Assembly: GCA_937949945.1 (NCBI GenBank)
Contig: CALFEQ010000120.1
Span: forward strand, 1 to 64,000
Direction: 5' to 3'
From: an uncultured Myxococcales bacterium
GTDB lineage: Bacteria; Myxococcota_A; Polyangia; Polyangiales; Polyangiaceae
Length of the DNA stretch: 64,000 nt
Position numbers and translations under genes: made by a program
Notes under the pieces: generated by a model
The model's database searches: none
Told to the model about the DNA's origin: nothing
Seen by the model: only the letters and a program-made list of their open reading frames with translations
Shown: positions 36,383 to 45,485 of the stretch, piece by piece
How positions within the stretch are numbered: the first letter of the stretch is position 1
How the letters are laid out: each line of letters starts with the position of its first letter

Positions 36383-36775
36383 ATGGAATTCCCCGCTGGG
36401 CTCAAGTACACGAAGGACCACGAGTGGGCGAAGGTCGACGGGAACCGAATCACCGTCGGCATCACCGCGTTCGCGGTCGAGCAGCTCGGTGACATCACGC
36501 TCGTGAACATCGACGTGAAGGTCGGCGACGAGCTCACCGCGGGGAAGGCCTTCGGGACCATCGAGAGCGTGAAGACGCTGAGCGATCTCTTCGCCCCGGT
36601 CAGCGGCAAGGTCGTCGAGGTGAACAAGGACCTCGACGGCAAGCCGGAGCTCGTCAACGAGGATCCGTACGGCAAGGCCTGGATGATCGTGATCGAGACC
36701 TCCGATCCGAACGCGGCGGCGCAGCTCCTCGACGAGAAGAGCTACGCCGAGCACGTCCAGGCGTCCTCGCACTGA
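36383..36775 (+). CDS. gcvH: Glycine cleavage system H protein
   Basis: The 130-residue carrier shuttles the aminomethyl group on a lipoyl arm. The lipoylated residue is Lys64 in GTIESVKTLSDLFAP, in the standard position; the N-terminal YTKDHEWAKVDGNRITVGIT and the C-terminal NEDPYGKAWMIVIE are typical. It is in an operon with gcvT. The next gene begins 31 bp downstream on the same strand. Confidence 0.97.
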   Translation: MEFPAGLKYTKDHEWAKVDGNRITVGITAFAVEQLGDITLVNIDVKVGDELTAGKAFGTIESVKTLSDLFAPVSGKVVEVNKDLDGKPELVNEDPYGKAWMIVIETSDPNAAAQLLDEKSYAEHVQASSH

Positions 36776-36806
36776 GGGCAGCCGCCGGTAGCGGGGGCGG
36801 CGCGGG

Positions 36807-38321
36807 ATGCGGCGGCTCGCCGTCCACGGTTACGACGTCTGGGGCCTCCTCGGCGAAGGAGGGATGAGCGAGGTCTGGCTCGCGAAGCACGAGGTCCTCG
36901 CGATCCCCGTCGTCATCAAGACGCTCAAGCGGACGCTCCACGCGAGCGACACCCAGGCGGCGGCGGCACGCATCCTGTCCGAGGCGCGGCTGATGGCGCG
37001 CGTCTCGAGCCCACGCATCGTGCGCGCGCTCGACGCGGGGCGTCTCCCCGCAGGAGACGACGGCTTCGCGCCTCCGTTCCTCGTCCAGGAGTACGTGGAC
37101 GGGCTCGACCTCGCCGAGCTCGACGGACGCCGCCGCGCGTCGCTCGGCGTCGGGCTGCCGCTCTGGCTCGTCTGCCACGTGATGCGCGAGGTCTGCATGG
37201 GCCTCCGGAAGGCCCATCAGGCCGGCGTGATCCATCGCGACCTCAAGCCCTCCAACGTCTTCGGTGATCCGGAGATGGGCATCCGCCTGGGGGACTTCGG
37301 GATCGCGGTGGCGCACGACTCCGGCACGCCTCCGGAGACCGCCGGCACGCTGCCGTTCATGGCGCCCGAGCAGCTCCGTCACGACGAGATCGGCCGTCAC
37401 ACGGACGTGTGGGGAGCGGGCGCGACGGCCTGCGATCTTCGTTACGGGCACCCGCCGTTCAAGAGCGTCGGGGACGTGCTCGATCCCGAGATCGGCCCGC
37501 GGCTCCCGCCTCCACCGTCGCCGGCCGAGGCCTACTTCCAGGACGTCCTCCGGCGCATGCTCGCCAAGGACACGAGCCAGCGCCCGCGCGACATCCTCGC
37601 GCCCCTCTCCCACTTCACGATGCTGGCGAAGGCGCTCGAGCCGCCCGTCCCGACGGCCACGCGCGTCGGACCGAGCGCGCTCGTCCTCGGCGGTCGCGGG
37701 GACTCGCCTCGCGTCGGTCACGTCCGTGTCGACTTCGTCGTCGGCGACATCGCGACCGCCGAGGCCGACGCGATCGTCTCGAGCGCCAACTTCGAGCTTC
37801 GCATGCGGAGCGGCGTCGGCGAGGCCCTCCGCCTCCGCGGCGGCGACGCGATCGAAGAGGAGGCGATGGCCGGAGGCCAGCAAGCGCTCGGCTCGTGCAT
37901 CCGCACGAACCCCGGCCGGCTCGCGACGAAGAACGTGTTCCACGCCGTCAGCGCCTGGAACGAGGTGTCCTGCGTCGGACGTGCCTTCACGCGCGCCCTC
38001 CTCCTCGCCGAGGAGCACGGCTGCGCGTCGCTCGCCGCGCCGGCGCTCGGCACGGGCGCCGGCCGCGTGAGCCTCGAGGCGTGCGCCAGCGCGATGATGA
38101 CGACGCTGCGCTTCTACATGATGCTCGGCGGCACGCGCATCCGCGCGCTCACGATCTGGCTCGACTCCGAGCAGAAGCGCCGCGTCTATCAGGACGTCGC
38201 GGAGGAGGTTCTCGGCCAGCACGACGCACGGCACGCCGGGATGTTCGACGTGGGGCTGCCGGATGACGAGAGGATGCCGCGGGCCGACGGGGCAACGTTC
38301 TTGGATCCTCGGCGGGGCTAG
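36807..38321 (+). CDS. Ser/Thr protein kinase fused to a macro (ADP-ribose-binding) domain
   Basis: The 504-residue cytoplasmic protein has two domains. Residues about 8-275 form a complete Hanks kinase: Gly loop LLGEGGMSEVW (14-24), Lys38, alpha-C Glu59, HRDLKPSNV (143-151), DFG (163-165), APE (186-188). After a linker, residues about 305-452 match a macro domain: VDFVVGDIATAEADAIVSSAN (GDI at 313-315, Asn328), SGVGEALRLRGG for the Gly-rich ADP-ribose phosphate loop, and APALGTGAGRVSLE for the second loop (GTG 416-418). There is no membrane segment. It may couple ADP-ribose or ADP-ribosylated ligands to phosphorylation. It sits 31 bp after gcvH and may be cotranscribed, although a functional link is not obvious. 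Start ATG has no strong ribosome binding site. Confidence 0.85.
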   Translation: MRRLAVHGYDVWGLLGEGGMSEVWLAKHEVLAIPVVIKTLKRTLHASDTQAAAARILSEARLMARVSSPRIVRALDAGRLPAGDDGFAPPFLVQEYVDGLDLAELDGRRRASLGVGLPLWLVCHVMREVCMGLRKAHQAGVIHRDLKPSNVFGDPEMGIRLGDFGIAVAHDSGTPPETAGTLPFMAPEQLRHDEIGRHTDVWGAGATACDLRYGHPPFKSVGDVLDPEIGPRLPPPPSPAEAYFQDVLRRMLAKDTSQRPRDILAPLSHFTMLAKALEPPVPTATRVGPSALVLGGRGDSPRVGHVRVDFVVGDIATAEADAIVSSANFELRMRSGVGEALRLRGGDAIEEEAMAGGQQALGSCIRTNPGRLATKNVFHAVSAWNEVSCVGRAFTRALLLAEEHGCASLAAPALGTGAGRVSLEACASAMMTTLRFYMMLGGTRIRALTIWLDSEQKRRVYQDVAEEVLGQHDARHAGMFDVGLPDDERMPRADGATFLDPRRG

Positions 38322-38364
38322 CGACATCGCGGCGAGGCGCTGGTTCGCTGGACGGCACTCGTCA

Positions 38365-38394
38365 GTCCTCAGTCCTCAGTCCTCAGTCCTCAGC
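38365..38394. repeat. AGTCCTC heptamer array
   Basis: Four 7-bp units AGTCCTC in tandem and a partial fifth. The unit in inverted orientation also marks the edges of the block at 32692-32967. Confidence 0.85.
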
Positions 38395-38496
38395 AGGTCG
38401 TTTCGAGACCGCAGGCGCCCTGACCATCGCCGAGCCGAAACCCAGAGCGAGGATGGCCCGCCTGGACGTCACGAAAGGCACGAACCTTGATCCCCT

Positions 38497-38517
38497 GGAG
38501 CCTGGAGCCTGGAGCCT
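38497..38517. repeat. GGAGCCT heptamer array
   Basis: Three exact GGAGCCT units, 102 bp after the AGTCCTC array in the same intergenic region. Confidence 0.85.
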
Positions 38518-38547
38518 CAACCCGTTGAATCTCCTGGCGTTCTCGCT

Positions 38548-38575
38548 GAGGACCAAGGACCGAGGACGGAGGACT
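38548..38575. repeat. GAGGACT-type degenerate heptamer array
   Basis: Four 7-bp units, GAGGACC, AAGGACC, GAGGACG and GAGGACT, the reverse complement of the AGTCCTC family with substitutions. Confidence 0.65.
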
Positions 38576-38660
38576 CGCGCGCGAAGCGCGCGTCACAGGT
38601 GCGTCCCAAGCACACCTTTCCTTGCACCGCCCCCCGGCGCGCGCTACCCCGCCGCGACCC

Positions 38661-40781
38661 ATGCGAGTTCCTGCCCTTCTGGTCGCTTCGCTGTCGGCTG
38701 CCGTCGCTGCTTGTGTCATCGGAGAAAAGCCGGAAGAAGAAACGCGCGCAGCGTCTTCCGCCGTCTCGTCGTGCCTCGCGGGGGCGCGGCCGTCGGCGGG
38801 CTTCGCCACCGCTCCGGCGCTCGGTGACCTCACCTTCTCGATGCCCGTCGGCATGATTCCTTCGCCGACGCACCGGAATCGCTTCTACGTCGTCGAGAAG
38901 AAGGGCTTCATCCGCCGCGTCGAGACGAACGGGACGGAGGCGACGAGCTCGCTCTTCGTCGATCTCAGCGGGATCGTGAACGCCGGGCCCAACGAGGCGG
39001 GCCTGCTCGGCCTCGCCCTCCACCCGAAGTTCGCCGACAACGGCTACCTGTTCCTCTCGTACACGAAGAAGAGCCCGACCAGCCCGGCGAACCTGGCGTC
39101 CGTCATCGCGCGCGCCAAGACGACGGACGGAGGGCTCACGCTCGACGCGAGCACGCTCGAGGAGCTCCTCGTGCTCGACCAGCCGTACAGCAATCACAAC
39201 GGCGGAAACATCGCGTTCGGGCCGGACGGCTACCTCTACATCGCCTTCGGCGACGGCGGCTCCGGCGGCGATCCGCAGGGGAACGGACAGAACACGAACA
39301 ACCTGTTCGGCAAGATCCTCCGCATCGACATCGATGGCGGCTCGCCGTACGCGATCCCGGAGGACAACCCGTTCAAGAACGGAGGCGGGAAGCCCGAGAT
39401 CTTCGCGTGGGGCCTGCGCAACCCGTGGCGCTTCACGTTCGATCGCCTCACCGGCGAGCTCTGGGCCGGCGACGTCGGGCAGAACAAGTACGAGGAGATC
39501 GACAAGATCGTCCTCGGCGGCAACTACGGCTGGGGCCTGCGCGAGGGCTTCCACTGCTACCGGCAGCCGCCGTGCGACGTCCCCGGCGCCATCGACCCGG
39601 TGGTCGAGTACGACCACTCGGAGGGCTACTCCGTCACCGGCGGCTACGTGTACCGCGGCTTGGAGATCCCGGAGCTCTACGGCCACTACCTCTATGGTGA
39701 CTTCGGCACGGGCAAGATCTGGGCGATCCCGTCGAACGCGAGCCAGCCGACGCCGCGTCTGCTCATCGACACGTCGCACTCGATCTCCTCGTTCGCGGAG
39801 GACCACGACGGCGAGCTCTACATCCTCGACTACGGCAGCGGGAAGATCCGGAAGCTCGTCCAGACGACCGCGTCGGACGGCATTCCGCAGAAGCTCTCGG
39901 AGACGGGCTGCTTCCTCGCCGACGACCCGCGCGTCCCGGCAGCGAGCCTCGTCCCCTACGACATCAACTCGCCGCTCTGGAGCGACGGCACGGAGAAGTC
40001 GCGCTGGATGTCGCTGCCCTCGAGCGGAAAGATCACGGTCCGCAACGACGGTAGCTTCGACTTCCCGCCCGGCACCGTGCTCGTGAAGGAGTTCCGTCTC
40101 GGCGGCAAGCGCATCGAGACGCGTCTCTTCGTCCGGCACACCGACGGGAGCTGGGCCGGCTACACCTACGAGTGGAACGACGACGAGAGCGACGCCGTCC
40201 TGCTCCCGCACGGCAAGTCGAAGGAGATCGGCGGGCAGACGTGGACCTATCCGAGCCGCTCGCAGTGCATCACCTGCCACAACGCCGCGGCCGGCGGAGC
40301 GATCGGACCCGAGCTCGCGCAGCTCGACCGCCCGCACACGTACCCCGACGGCACGACGGTGAACCAGCTCGACAAGCTCGCGGCGATGGGCGTGTTCAGC
40401 GCGCCGCTGCCGGAGGAGCGTCATCCGCTCCCCTCGCCCTCCGATACGAGCGCCTCGATCGAGGACCGCGCGCGGTCCTACCTCCACGCGAACTGCGCCT
40501 TCTGCCACAGGCCGCAAGGGCCCGGGCGCGGCGCCGCCGACCTGCGCTTCAGCCGGACGTTCAAGGGCACGCGCGTGTGCAACGCGGAGCCCGAGACGGG
40601 TGACCTCGGCATCGCGGACGCGAAGATCGTGGTGCCGGGCGATCCGAGCAAGTCGCTGCTCTCCGTCCGGATGCACCGCACGGACGACGCGCGCATGCCG
40701 CCGATCGGCACGTCGGTCGTCGATCCGCTCGGGACGTCGGTCGTCGACGAGTGGATCGCGTCGCTCACCGAGTGCAAGTGA
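38661..40781 (+). CDS. Glucose/sorbosone dehydrogenase-like protein fused to cytochrome c
   Basis: The 706-residue lipoprotein (lipobox AVAACV, about Cys18) has an N-terminal six-bladed propeller of the glucose/sorbosone dehydrogenase family (about 50-400): NEAGLLGLALHPKFADNGYLF, NHNGGNIAFGPDGYLYIAFGDGG, and FAWGLRNPWRFTFD, in which conserved His/Asn/Arg residues contact PQQ in characterised members. The C-terminal part contains two CxxCH haem sites, CITCH (about residue 536) and CAFCH (about residue 615). It probably oxidises a sugar or alcohol in the periplasm and passes electrons to the haems. The stop lies 4 bp from a convergent gene. Cofactor binding is inferred from the family. Confidence 0.85.
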   Translation: MRVPALLVASLSAAVAACVIGEKPEEETRAASSAVSSCLAGARPSAGFATAPALGDLTFSMPVGMIPSPTHRNRFYVVEKKGFIRRVETNGTEATSSLFVDLSGIVNAGPNEAGLLGLALHPKFADNGYLFLSYTKKSPTSPANLASVIARAKTTDGGLTLDASTLEELLVLDQPYSNHNGGNIAFGPDGYLYIAFGDGGSGGDPQGNGQNTNNLFGKILRIDIDGGSPYAIPEDNPFKNGGGKPEIFAWGLRNPWRFTFDRLTGELWAGDVGQNKYEEIDKIVLGGNYGWGLREGFHCYRQPPCDVPGAIDPVVEYDHSEGYSVTGGYVYRGLEIPELYGHYLYGDFGTGKIWAIPSNASQPTPRLLIDTSHSISSFAEDHDGELYILDYGSGKIRKLVQTTASDGIPQKLSETGCFLADDPRVPAASLVPYDINSPLWSDGTEKSRWMSLPSSGKITVRNDGSFDFPPGTVLVKEFRLGGKRIETRLFVRHTDGSWAGYTYEWNDDESDAVLLPHGKSKEIGGQTWTYPSRSQCITCHNAAAGGAIGPELAQLDRPHTYPDGTTVNQLDKLAAMGVFSAPLPEERHPLPSPSDTSASIEDRARSYLHANCAFCHRPQGPGRGAADLRFSRTFKGTRVCNAEPETGDLGIADAKIVVPGDPSKSLLSVRMHRTDDARMPPIGTSVVDPLGTSVVDEWIASLTECK

Positions 40782-40785
40782 GGCG

Positions 40786-41748
40786 CTACTCCATCTCGAC
40801 GCGGTTCCGGCCGCCGCGCTTCGCGCGGTAGAGCGCCTTGTCGGCGCGATCGACGATGCCCTCGAAGTTGTAGCCGTTCCGCTCGTCGGCGGCCGCGACG
40901 CCGGCGCTCAGGGTGACGTGCCGGGGCTCGTCCTTCGCGCCGAGGCCGATCGCCTTGGACGCGACCGCGCTTCGGAGCCGGTTCGCGACGACGCGCGCCG
41001 CCGGCCCCGGCGTCGCGCGCAGGAGGACGACGAACTCCTCGCCGCCGTAGCGACACGCGATGTCGTCCTCGCGGAGCGAGGTCGAGAAGATCTCCGCGAC
41101 GTGGCGGAGGACCCGGTCGCCGTCCTCGTGGCCGTAGGTGTCGTTCACCAGCTTGAAGTGATCGATGTCGGCGAGGATGAGCGCGAACGGTCGCTTGTGG
41201 CGACGGGCGTGCGCCGACTCCTCGCGCAGACGCCGCTCGAAGTAGCGACGGTTGTACAGGCCCGTCAGCGCGTCGTGCGCCGAGCACTCGAGCGCGAAGC
41301 GCAGCTTGTTCTTCAGCTCGCGCTGCATCCGCGACCGCTCGCACACCGCCTTGATCTTCGCGCAGAGGAGCGTCGTGCTGAGAGGCTTGACGACGTGGTC
41401 CATCACGCCGGCCTCGATCAGCTTCAAGAGGTCCGCCTCGTTGGGCGGCCTGCCGAGGACGACCATGACGGGGATCGTGGCGGTCTCCGGATCCTGCCGC
41501 AGGCGACGGAACAGCGAGAAGGCGTCGAGCCCCGGCAGGGTGAAGTCGACCAGGATGCAGTCGAGCGTGCTCGCCTTCTCGAGCGCGATCTTCGCGGCCC
41601 GCTCCTCGCTCTCCGTGTGCACGGCGTCCATCGCGAGGAGGCTGACCTGTTGGAGGACGAGCTTGCGCGTGGCGTCGTCGGCGACGACGAGAAGCTCCCC
41701 TGCCGCGACCGGCACCACGGAAGACAGGAGTGACTCGCGCACGCTCAC
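40786..41748 (-). CDS. Response regulator-diguanylate cyclase
   Basis: The 320-residue protein makes the second messenger c-di-GMP under phosphorelay control. The N-terminal receiver domain has an acidic pair (VVADDA), the phospho-acceptor Asp in CILVDFTLPG, and the Lys in VVKPLS; the usual Ser/Thr after strand 4 is not obvious (MVVLGRPPN). The C-terminal GGDEF domain has DALTGLYNRRYFERRL, DIDHFKLVNDTYGHEDGD and the active site RYGGEEF. The inhibitory site RxxD is present as REDD five residues before GGEEF, so product inhibition is expected. The GTG start at 41748 is 12 bp from the transporter stop, so it ends the mutS operon. Confidence 0.92.
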   Translation of the reverse strand: MSVRESLLSSVVPVAAGELLVVADDATRKLVLQQVSLLAMDAVHTESEERAAKIALEKASTLDCILVDFTLPGLDAFSLFRRLRQDPETATIPVMVVLGRPPNEADLLKLIEAGVMDHVVKPLSTTLLCAKIKAVCERSRMQRELKNKLRFALECSAHDALTGLYNRRYFERRLREESAHARRHKRPFALILADIDHFKLVNDTYGHEDGDRVLRHVAEIFSTSLREDDIACRYGGEEFVVLLRATPGPAARVVANRLRSAVASKAIGLGAKDEPRHVTLSAGVAAADERNGYNFEGIVDRADKALYRAKRGGRNRVEME

Positions 41749-41759
41749 GCGAGGCGATT

Positions 41760-42668
41760 CTACTCGATGGCCACGGGCCGAGGCTCCACAAGTTGTTGCC
41801 TCGTGCTGACGACGAGGGCCGCTCCCACCAGGATGAAGGTCCCACCCGTGATCTGGAGCGCCGACACGCGCTGCCCCATCACCAGCGCGGCGAGGACGAC
41901 GGCGACGAACGGCTCCAGGAGCGTCAGGATCGAAGCGTGGCTGGCCGCGATCCTCCGGAGCCCCCAGACGAAGGTGAGCGCGCCGATGGCGCCGGGCCCG
42001 AGCGCGCCGAGCGTCACGACGACGAGCGCGGAGGTCGGCGTCGACGCGAGGGCTCCGTCCGGGACCATCGCGAGGAGGAGCGGAATCGCGACGAAGCCGT
42101 GATAGAAGGTGAGCTCGCTCCCCGAGAACACGTGCGTGAGGCGCTTGTTCACGAGGACGTTGGAGGCGTAGAAGACGGCGCTGCCGGCGCCGAGCGCCGC
42201 GCCGACGAAGTCGCCGGCCGACAGGTCGGAGCGCCACGGCGCGAGCAGGAACACGAGCCCGGCGAAGGAGAGCGCCACCGCGGCGATCGTGCGGAGCTGC
42301 AGGCGCTCTCGGAGCACGACCGGCGCGACGAGCGCGACGAACACGGGCGTGAGGTAGTGCGTGAGGACGGCGATCGCGACGCTCGTGCGCTGATACGCCG
42401 CGAAGAAGAGCGCGATGTTGAGCGCGTCCGCGACGCCGAGCCATCCGACGCCGAGCCAGTGCACGAGCTTCGCGCGTGCACGGACGCGGTCCTTCATCAT
42501 GACGGGCAGGCTCGCCAGCGTCATGACGATCATGACGACCGCCGACTGGAGCGCGGCCGGCATCGGCGCGTGCTTCAGGATGAGCGGCCAGGTCCCCCAC
42601 CCCGTCGCCGCCGTCGCGACGAGGGCGTAACCGAGACGCCGTGATTCGCGTCCACTCGAGTTCGTCAC
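41760..42668 (-). CDS. EamA-family drug/metabolite transporter
   Basis: The 302-residue inner-membrane protein has ten predicted membrane helices in two repeated EamA halves (for example LGYALVATAATGWGTWPLIL, and FVGAALGAGSAVFYASNVLV at the start of the second half), typical of exporters of amino acids, nucleosides or related metabolites. The start GTG overlaps the mutS stop (GTGA, 42668-42665), so translation is coupled to mutS. The substrate is unknown. The C-terminus is short and charged. Confidence 0.9.
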   Translation of the reverse strand: MTNSSGRESRRLGYALVATAATGWGTWPLILKHAPMPAALQSAVVMIVMTLASLPVMMKDRVRARAKLVHWLGVGWLGVADALNIALFFAAYQRTSVAIAVLTHYLTPVFVALVAPVVLRERLQLRTIAAVALSFAGLVFLLAPWRSDLSAGDFVGAALGAGSAVFYASNVLVNKRLTHVFSGSELTFYHGFVAIPLLLAMVPDGALASTPTSALVVVTLGALGPGAIGALTFVWGLRRIAASHASILTLLEPFVAVVLAALVMGQRVSALQITGGTFILVGAALVVSTRQQLVEPRPVAIE

Positions 42669-45469
42669 GATGACTCGCTCGCGAGCTCCTTCAGCTTTGC
42701 CAGGGTCGTCAGCGCCTCGATCGGCGTGATGCGTTCGACGTCGAGCGCGCGCAGCATGTCGAGTGCCGGGCTCGACGGCCGCGCGACCTCCGGCGCGCGC
42801 GACGCGCTCGGCTCGCCCCCGAAGAGGCCGAGCTGCCCGTCCTTCCGCCGCGCACGCGGGCGCGAGGCACCGCCGGTCGGCAAGGACGCGCTCCGCTCGA
42901 GGTCGTCGAGGATCGCCTTCGCGCGCGCGAGGATCGACTCCGGAAGCCCCGCGAGGCGCGCGCAGGCGACCCCGTAGCTGCGCGAGGCGGCGCCGCGCTG
43001 GACCTTGTGGAAGAAGACGATGCTGCCCGCGTGCTCGCGCGCGCTCACGCTGTAGTTCTCGGCGCGGGCGGCGCTCGCGGCGAGCTCCGTGAGCTCGTGG
43101 TAGTGCGTCGCGAACAGCGCGCGGCAACCGATGACGTCGTGGAGGTACTCGGCGACGGCCCAGGCGATGGAGAGCCCGTCGTACGTGCTCGTCCCGCGGC
43201 CGATCTCGTCGAGGACGACGAGCGAGCGCCGCGTCGCGCGACGGACGATGTTCGCCGTCTCCTTCATCTCGACCATGAAGGTGCTCTCGCCGCGCGAGAG
43301 GTTGTCGCTCGCGCCCACGCGCGTGAGAACGCGGTCGACGATGCCGATGTGCGCACGCCGCGCGGGGACGAACGATCCCGCGTGCGCGAGGATCACGCAG
43401 AGCGCGATCTGACGCATGAACGTCGACTTGCCCGCCATGTTCGGGCCCGTGATGATCCACATCCTCGAGCGGTCCGGTGGCGCGTCCGGCGACGCGTCCA
43501 GGCGGACGTCGTTCGGCACGAACCGCCCGGCCGCCGCGAGCCGCTCGACGACGGGATGGCGTGCCTCCTCGAGATCCAGCTCGAGCGACTCGTCGACCTC
43601 GGGGCGCACGTAGTCGTCGCGATGCGCGACCTCCGCGAGCGCGCTCGCCACGTCGAGCGCCGCGAGCCGCGCGGAGACGGCGCGCAGCCGATCGGTGTGC
43701 GCGGACAGCTCGCTCACGAGCGACGACCACAGCTCCGACTCGCGGGTGGAGAGCCGCTCCTCGGCGTGAGCGAGCTTGTCGGCGAGCGTGTCGAGCTCGT
43801 CGCACGTGAACCTCTCGCCGGTCGCGATCGTCTGCTTGCGACGCCACGTCTTCGGCGCCTTCGCGAGATGACTCTTCGTGACCTCGAGGTACCAGCCGAA
43901 CACGCGCGTGTAGCGTAGCTTCAGCGACGGGATTTGCGACTCCTCGCGGAGCCTGGCTTCGAGCTCGACGATGAGGCGCTGCCCGTCCTTCGCGAGCGTG
44001 CGCGCCTCGTCGAGCTCTGCATCGAAGCCGTCACGGAAGACTCCTCCGTCGCTCACGCGCACGGGCGGATCGTCGACGAGCGCGGCCGCGAGCTTGGCGT
44101 GGAGGTCCTCGCAACGGTCGACGAAGGGCTCACCCTCCGGGATCTCGAGCGCCTCGCGCGCGTTGCGGTCGGGGCAACGCGCGAGCGCGTCGTCGATCGC
44201 GGGCAGCTCGGCCAGAGACGCTCGGAGCTGCGCGAGGTCGCGCGGGCCGACGCGATCGACGGCGAGCTTGACCGCGAGGCGCTCGATGTCGGCGATCTTC
44301 GCAAGCCGCGAGCGAAGCTCTGCGCGGAGGCCCGGCTGCGTGACGAAGAGCTCGACGCCGTCGAGCCTGCGACGGATCTCGGCCACGCGCGTGCGCGGCG
44401 CGAGCAAGCGCCGCCGGAGCAGGCGCGCGCCGGCCGAGGTCTTCGTCGCGTCGATCTGGGCGAGCAGCGAGCCCTTCGTGTCGCCGTCGAGCGTGCGCAC
44501 GAGCTCGAGGTGCCGCTGCGTCGCATCGTCGAGCACGAGCGTATCGCCGAGCGTGTACTCGACGAGGCGCGTGATCGGCAGCTTCTTGCCCGGCTCGCAC
44601 ACCTTCGCGAGCGCGATGCAGCGCGCCGCCGCGACGAGCGCGAGGTCGCTGGCGCACGCCGCCCGCGACTTGCCCGGACCGAGGACGGAGTCGAGCAGCG
44701 CGATGGCGTCTTCGAGCGTCAGCTCCGCCGACGTGGGGAGCATCGCGGCGCCGGGCATGGACGGCGGCGCCTCGTTCGTACGCATGCGCCGCTGCTCCAT
44801 GTAGCCCTCGGGCACGTCGGCGGGGATCTCCATCTCCGCCGTGCGCCCCTCTTCGCGGATCACGGCGCGCGGCACGGCGGTCCGGAGGAGCGGCACGAGC
44901 GAGGCGGCGCTCGCGCCGAGCAGGATCTCGCGCGGATCGAGGCGCGTGATCTCCGCGATCGCCGCCTCGGCGCCGTCCGCCTCGCAAGCGGACAGCTCGC
45001 CGGTCGAGAAATCGAGCACCGCGATGCCGACGCGTCCGAGCCCCGGTCCGTCCGAAGCCGACGCCTCGATCCCCATGAGGAAGAGGTTCTTGCGCGCGTC
45101 GAGGCCCGCGTCGTCGTAGGCGAGCGCGGGCGTCGCGACGCGGACCACCTCGCGCGGGACGATCCCCTTCACCTTCGAGGGGTCGGCCATCTGCTCGCAG
45201 ATGGCGACCTTGTACCCGTGATCGAGGAGCTTCTGGACGTAGCCGCTCGCGGCGTGCACCGGCACGCCGGCCATCGCGATCGGCTCCTCCGCCGACTTGT
45301 TCCGGCTCGTCAGCGTCAGGTCGAGGATCTTGGCCGCGATGACGGCGTCCTCGAAGAACAGCTCGTAGAAGTCTCCGAGGCGGAAGAAGACGAGCGCGTC
45401 CGGATGCTGCGCCTTCGCCGCCAGGAACTGCTTCATCACGGGGGTGTCGGCGCCGTGCCCCTTCGCCAT
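42665..45469 (-). CDS. mutS: DNA mismatch repair protein
   Basis: MutS recognises mispaired bases and starts repair. The 934-residue protein has the mismatch-reading motif FFRLGDFYELFFEDA near the N-terminus, connector and lever domains, and the ABC-type ATPase with GPNMAGKSTFMRQ (Walker A) and LVVLDEIGRGTSTYDGLSIA (Walker B/signature). About 80 residues longer than E. coli MutS. ATG 45469 is chosen over an in-frame upstream codon (45508) because it begins MAKGHGADTPVMKQ, the family start. It heads an operon with the EamA transporter and the GGDEF protein. Confidence 0.96.
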   Translation of the reverse strand: MAKGHGADTPVMKQFLAAKAQHPDALVFFRLGDFYELFFEDAVIAAKILDLTLTSRNKSAEEPIAMAGVPVHAASGYVQKLLDHGYKVAICEQMADPSKVKGIVPREVVRVATPALAYDDAGLDARKNLFLMGIEASASDGPGLGRVGIAVLDFSTGELSACEADGAEAAIAEITRLDPREILLGASAASLVPLLRTAVPRAVIREEGRTAEMEIPADVPEGYMEQRRMRTNEAPPSMPGAAMLPTSAELTLEDAIALLDSVLGPGKSRAACASDLALVAAARCIALAKVCEPGKKLPITRLVEYTLGDTLVLDDATQRHLELVRTLDGDTKGSLLAQIDATKTSAGARLLRRRLLAPRTRVAEIRRRLDGVELFVTQPGLRAELRSRLAKIADIERLAVKLAVDRVGPRDLAQLRASLAELPAIDDALARCPDRNAREALEIPEGEPFVDRCEDLHAKLAAALVDDPPVRVSDGGVFRDGFDAELDEARTLAKDGQRLIVELEARLREESQIPSLKLRYTRVFGWYLEVTKSHLAKAPKTWRRKQTIATGERFTCDELDTLADKLAHAEERLSTRESELWSSLVSELSAHTDRLRAVSARLAALDVASALAEVAHRDDYVRPEVDESLELDLEEARHPVVERLAAAGRFVPNDVRLDASPDAPPDRSRMWIITGPNMAGKSTFMRQIALCVILAHAGSFVPARRAHIGIVDRVLTRVGASDNLSRGESTFMVEMKETANIVRRATRRSLVVLDEIGRGTSTYDGLSIAWAVAEYLHDVIGCRALFATHYHELTELAASAARAENYSVSAREHAGSIVFFHKVQRGAASRSYGVACARLAGLPESILARAKAILDDLERSASLPTGGASRPRARRKDGQLGLFGGEPSASRAPEVARPSSPALDMLRALDVERITPIEALTTLAKLKELASESS

Positions 45470-45485
45470 CGTGGGACCACCCCTG

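Larger units (their letters stand above)
38322..38660. other. Repeat-bearing gap
   Basis: A 339-bp gene-free interval between the kinase-macrodomain gene and the sorbosone-dehydrogenase-like gene. It holds three heptamer arrays (38365-38394, 38497-38517, 38548-38575) from two families and no recognisable promoter. Confidence 0.65.
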
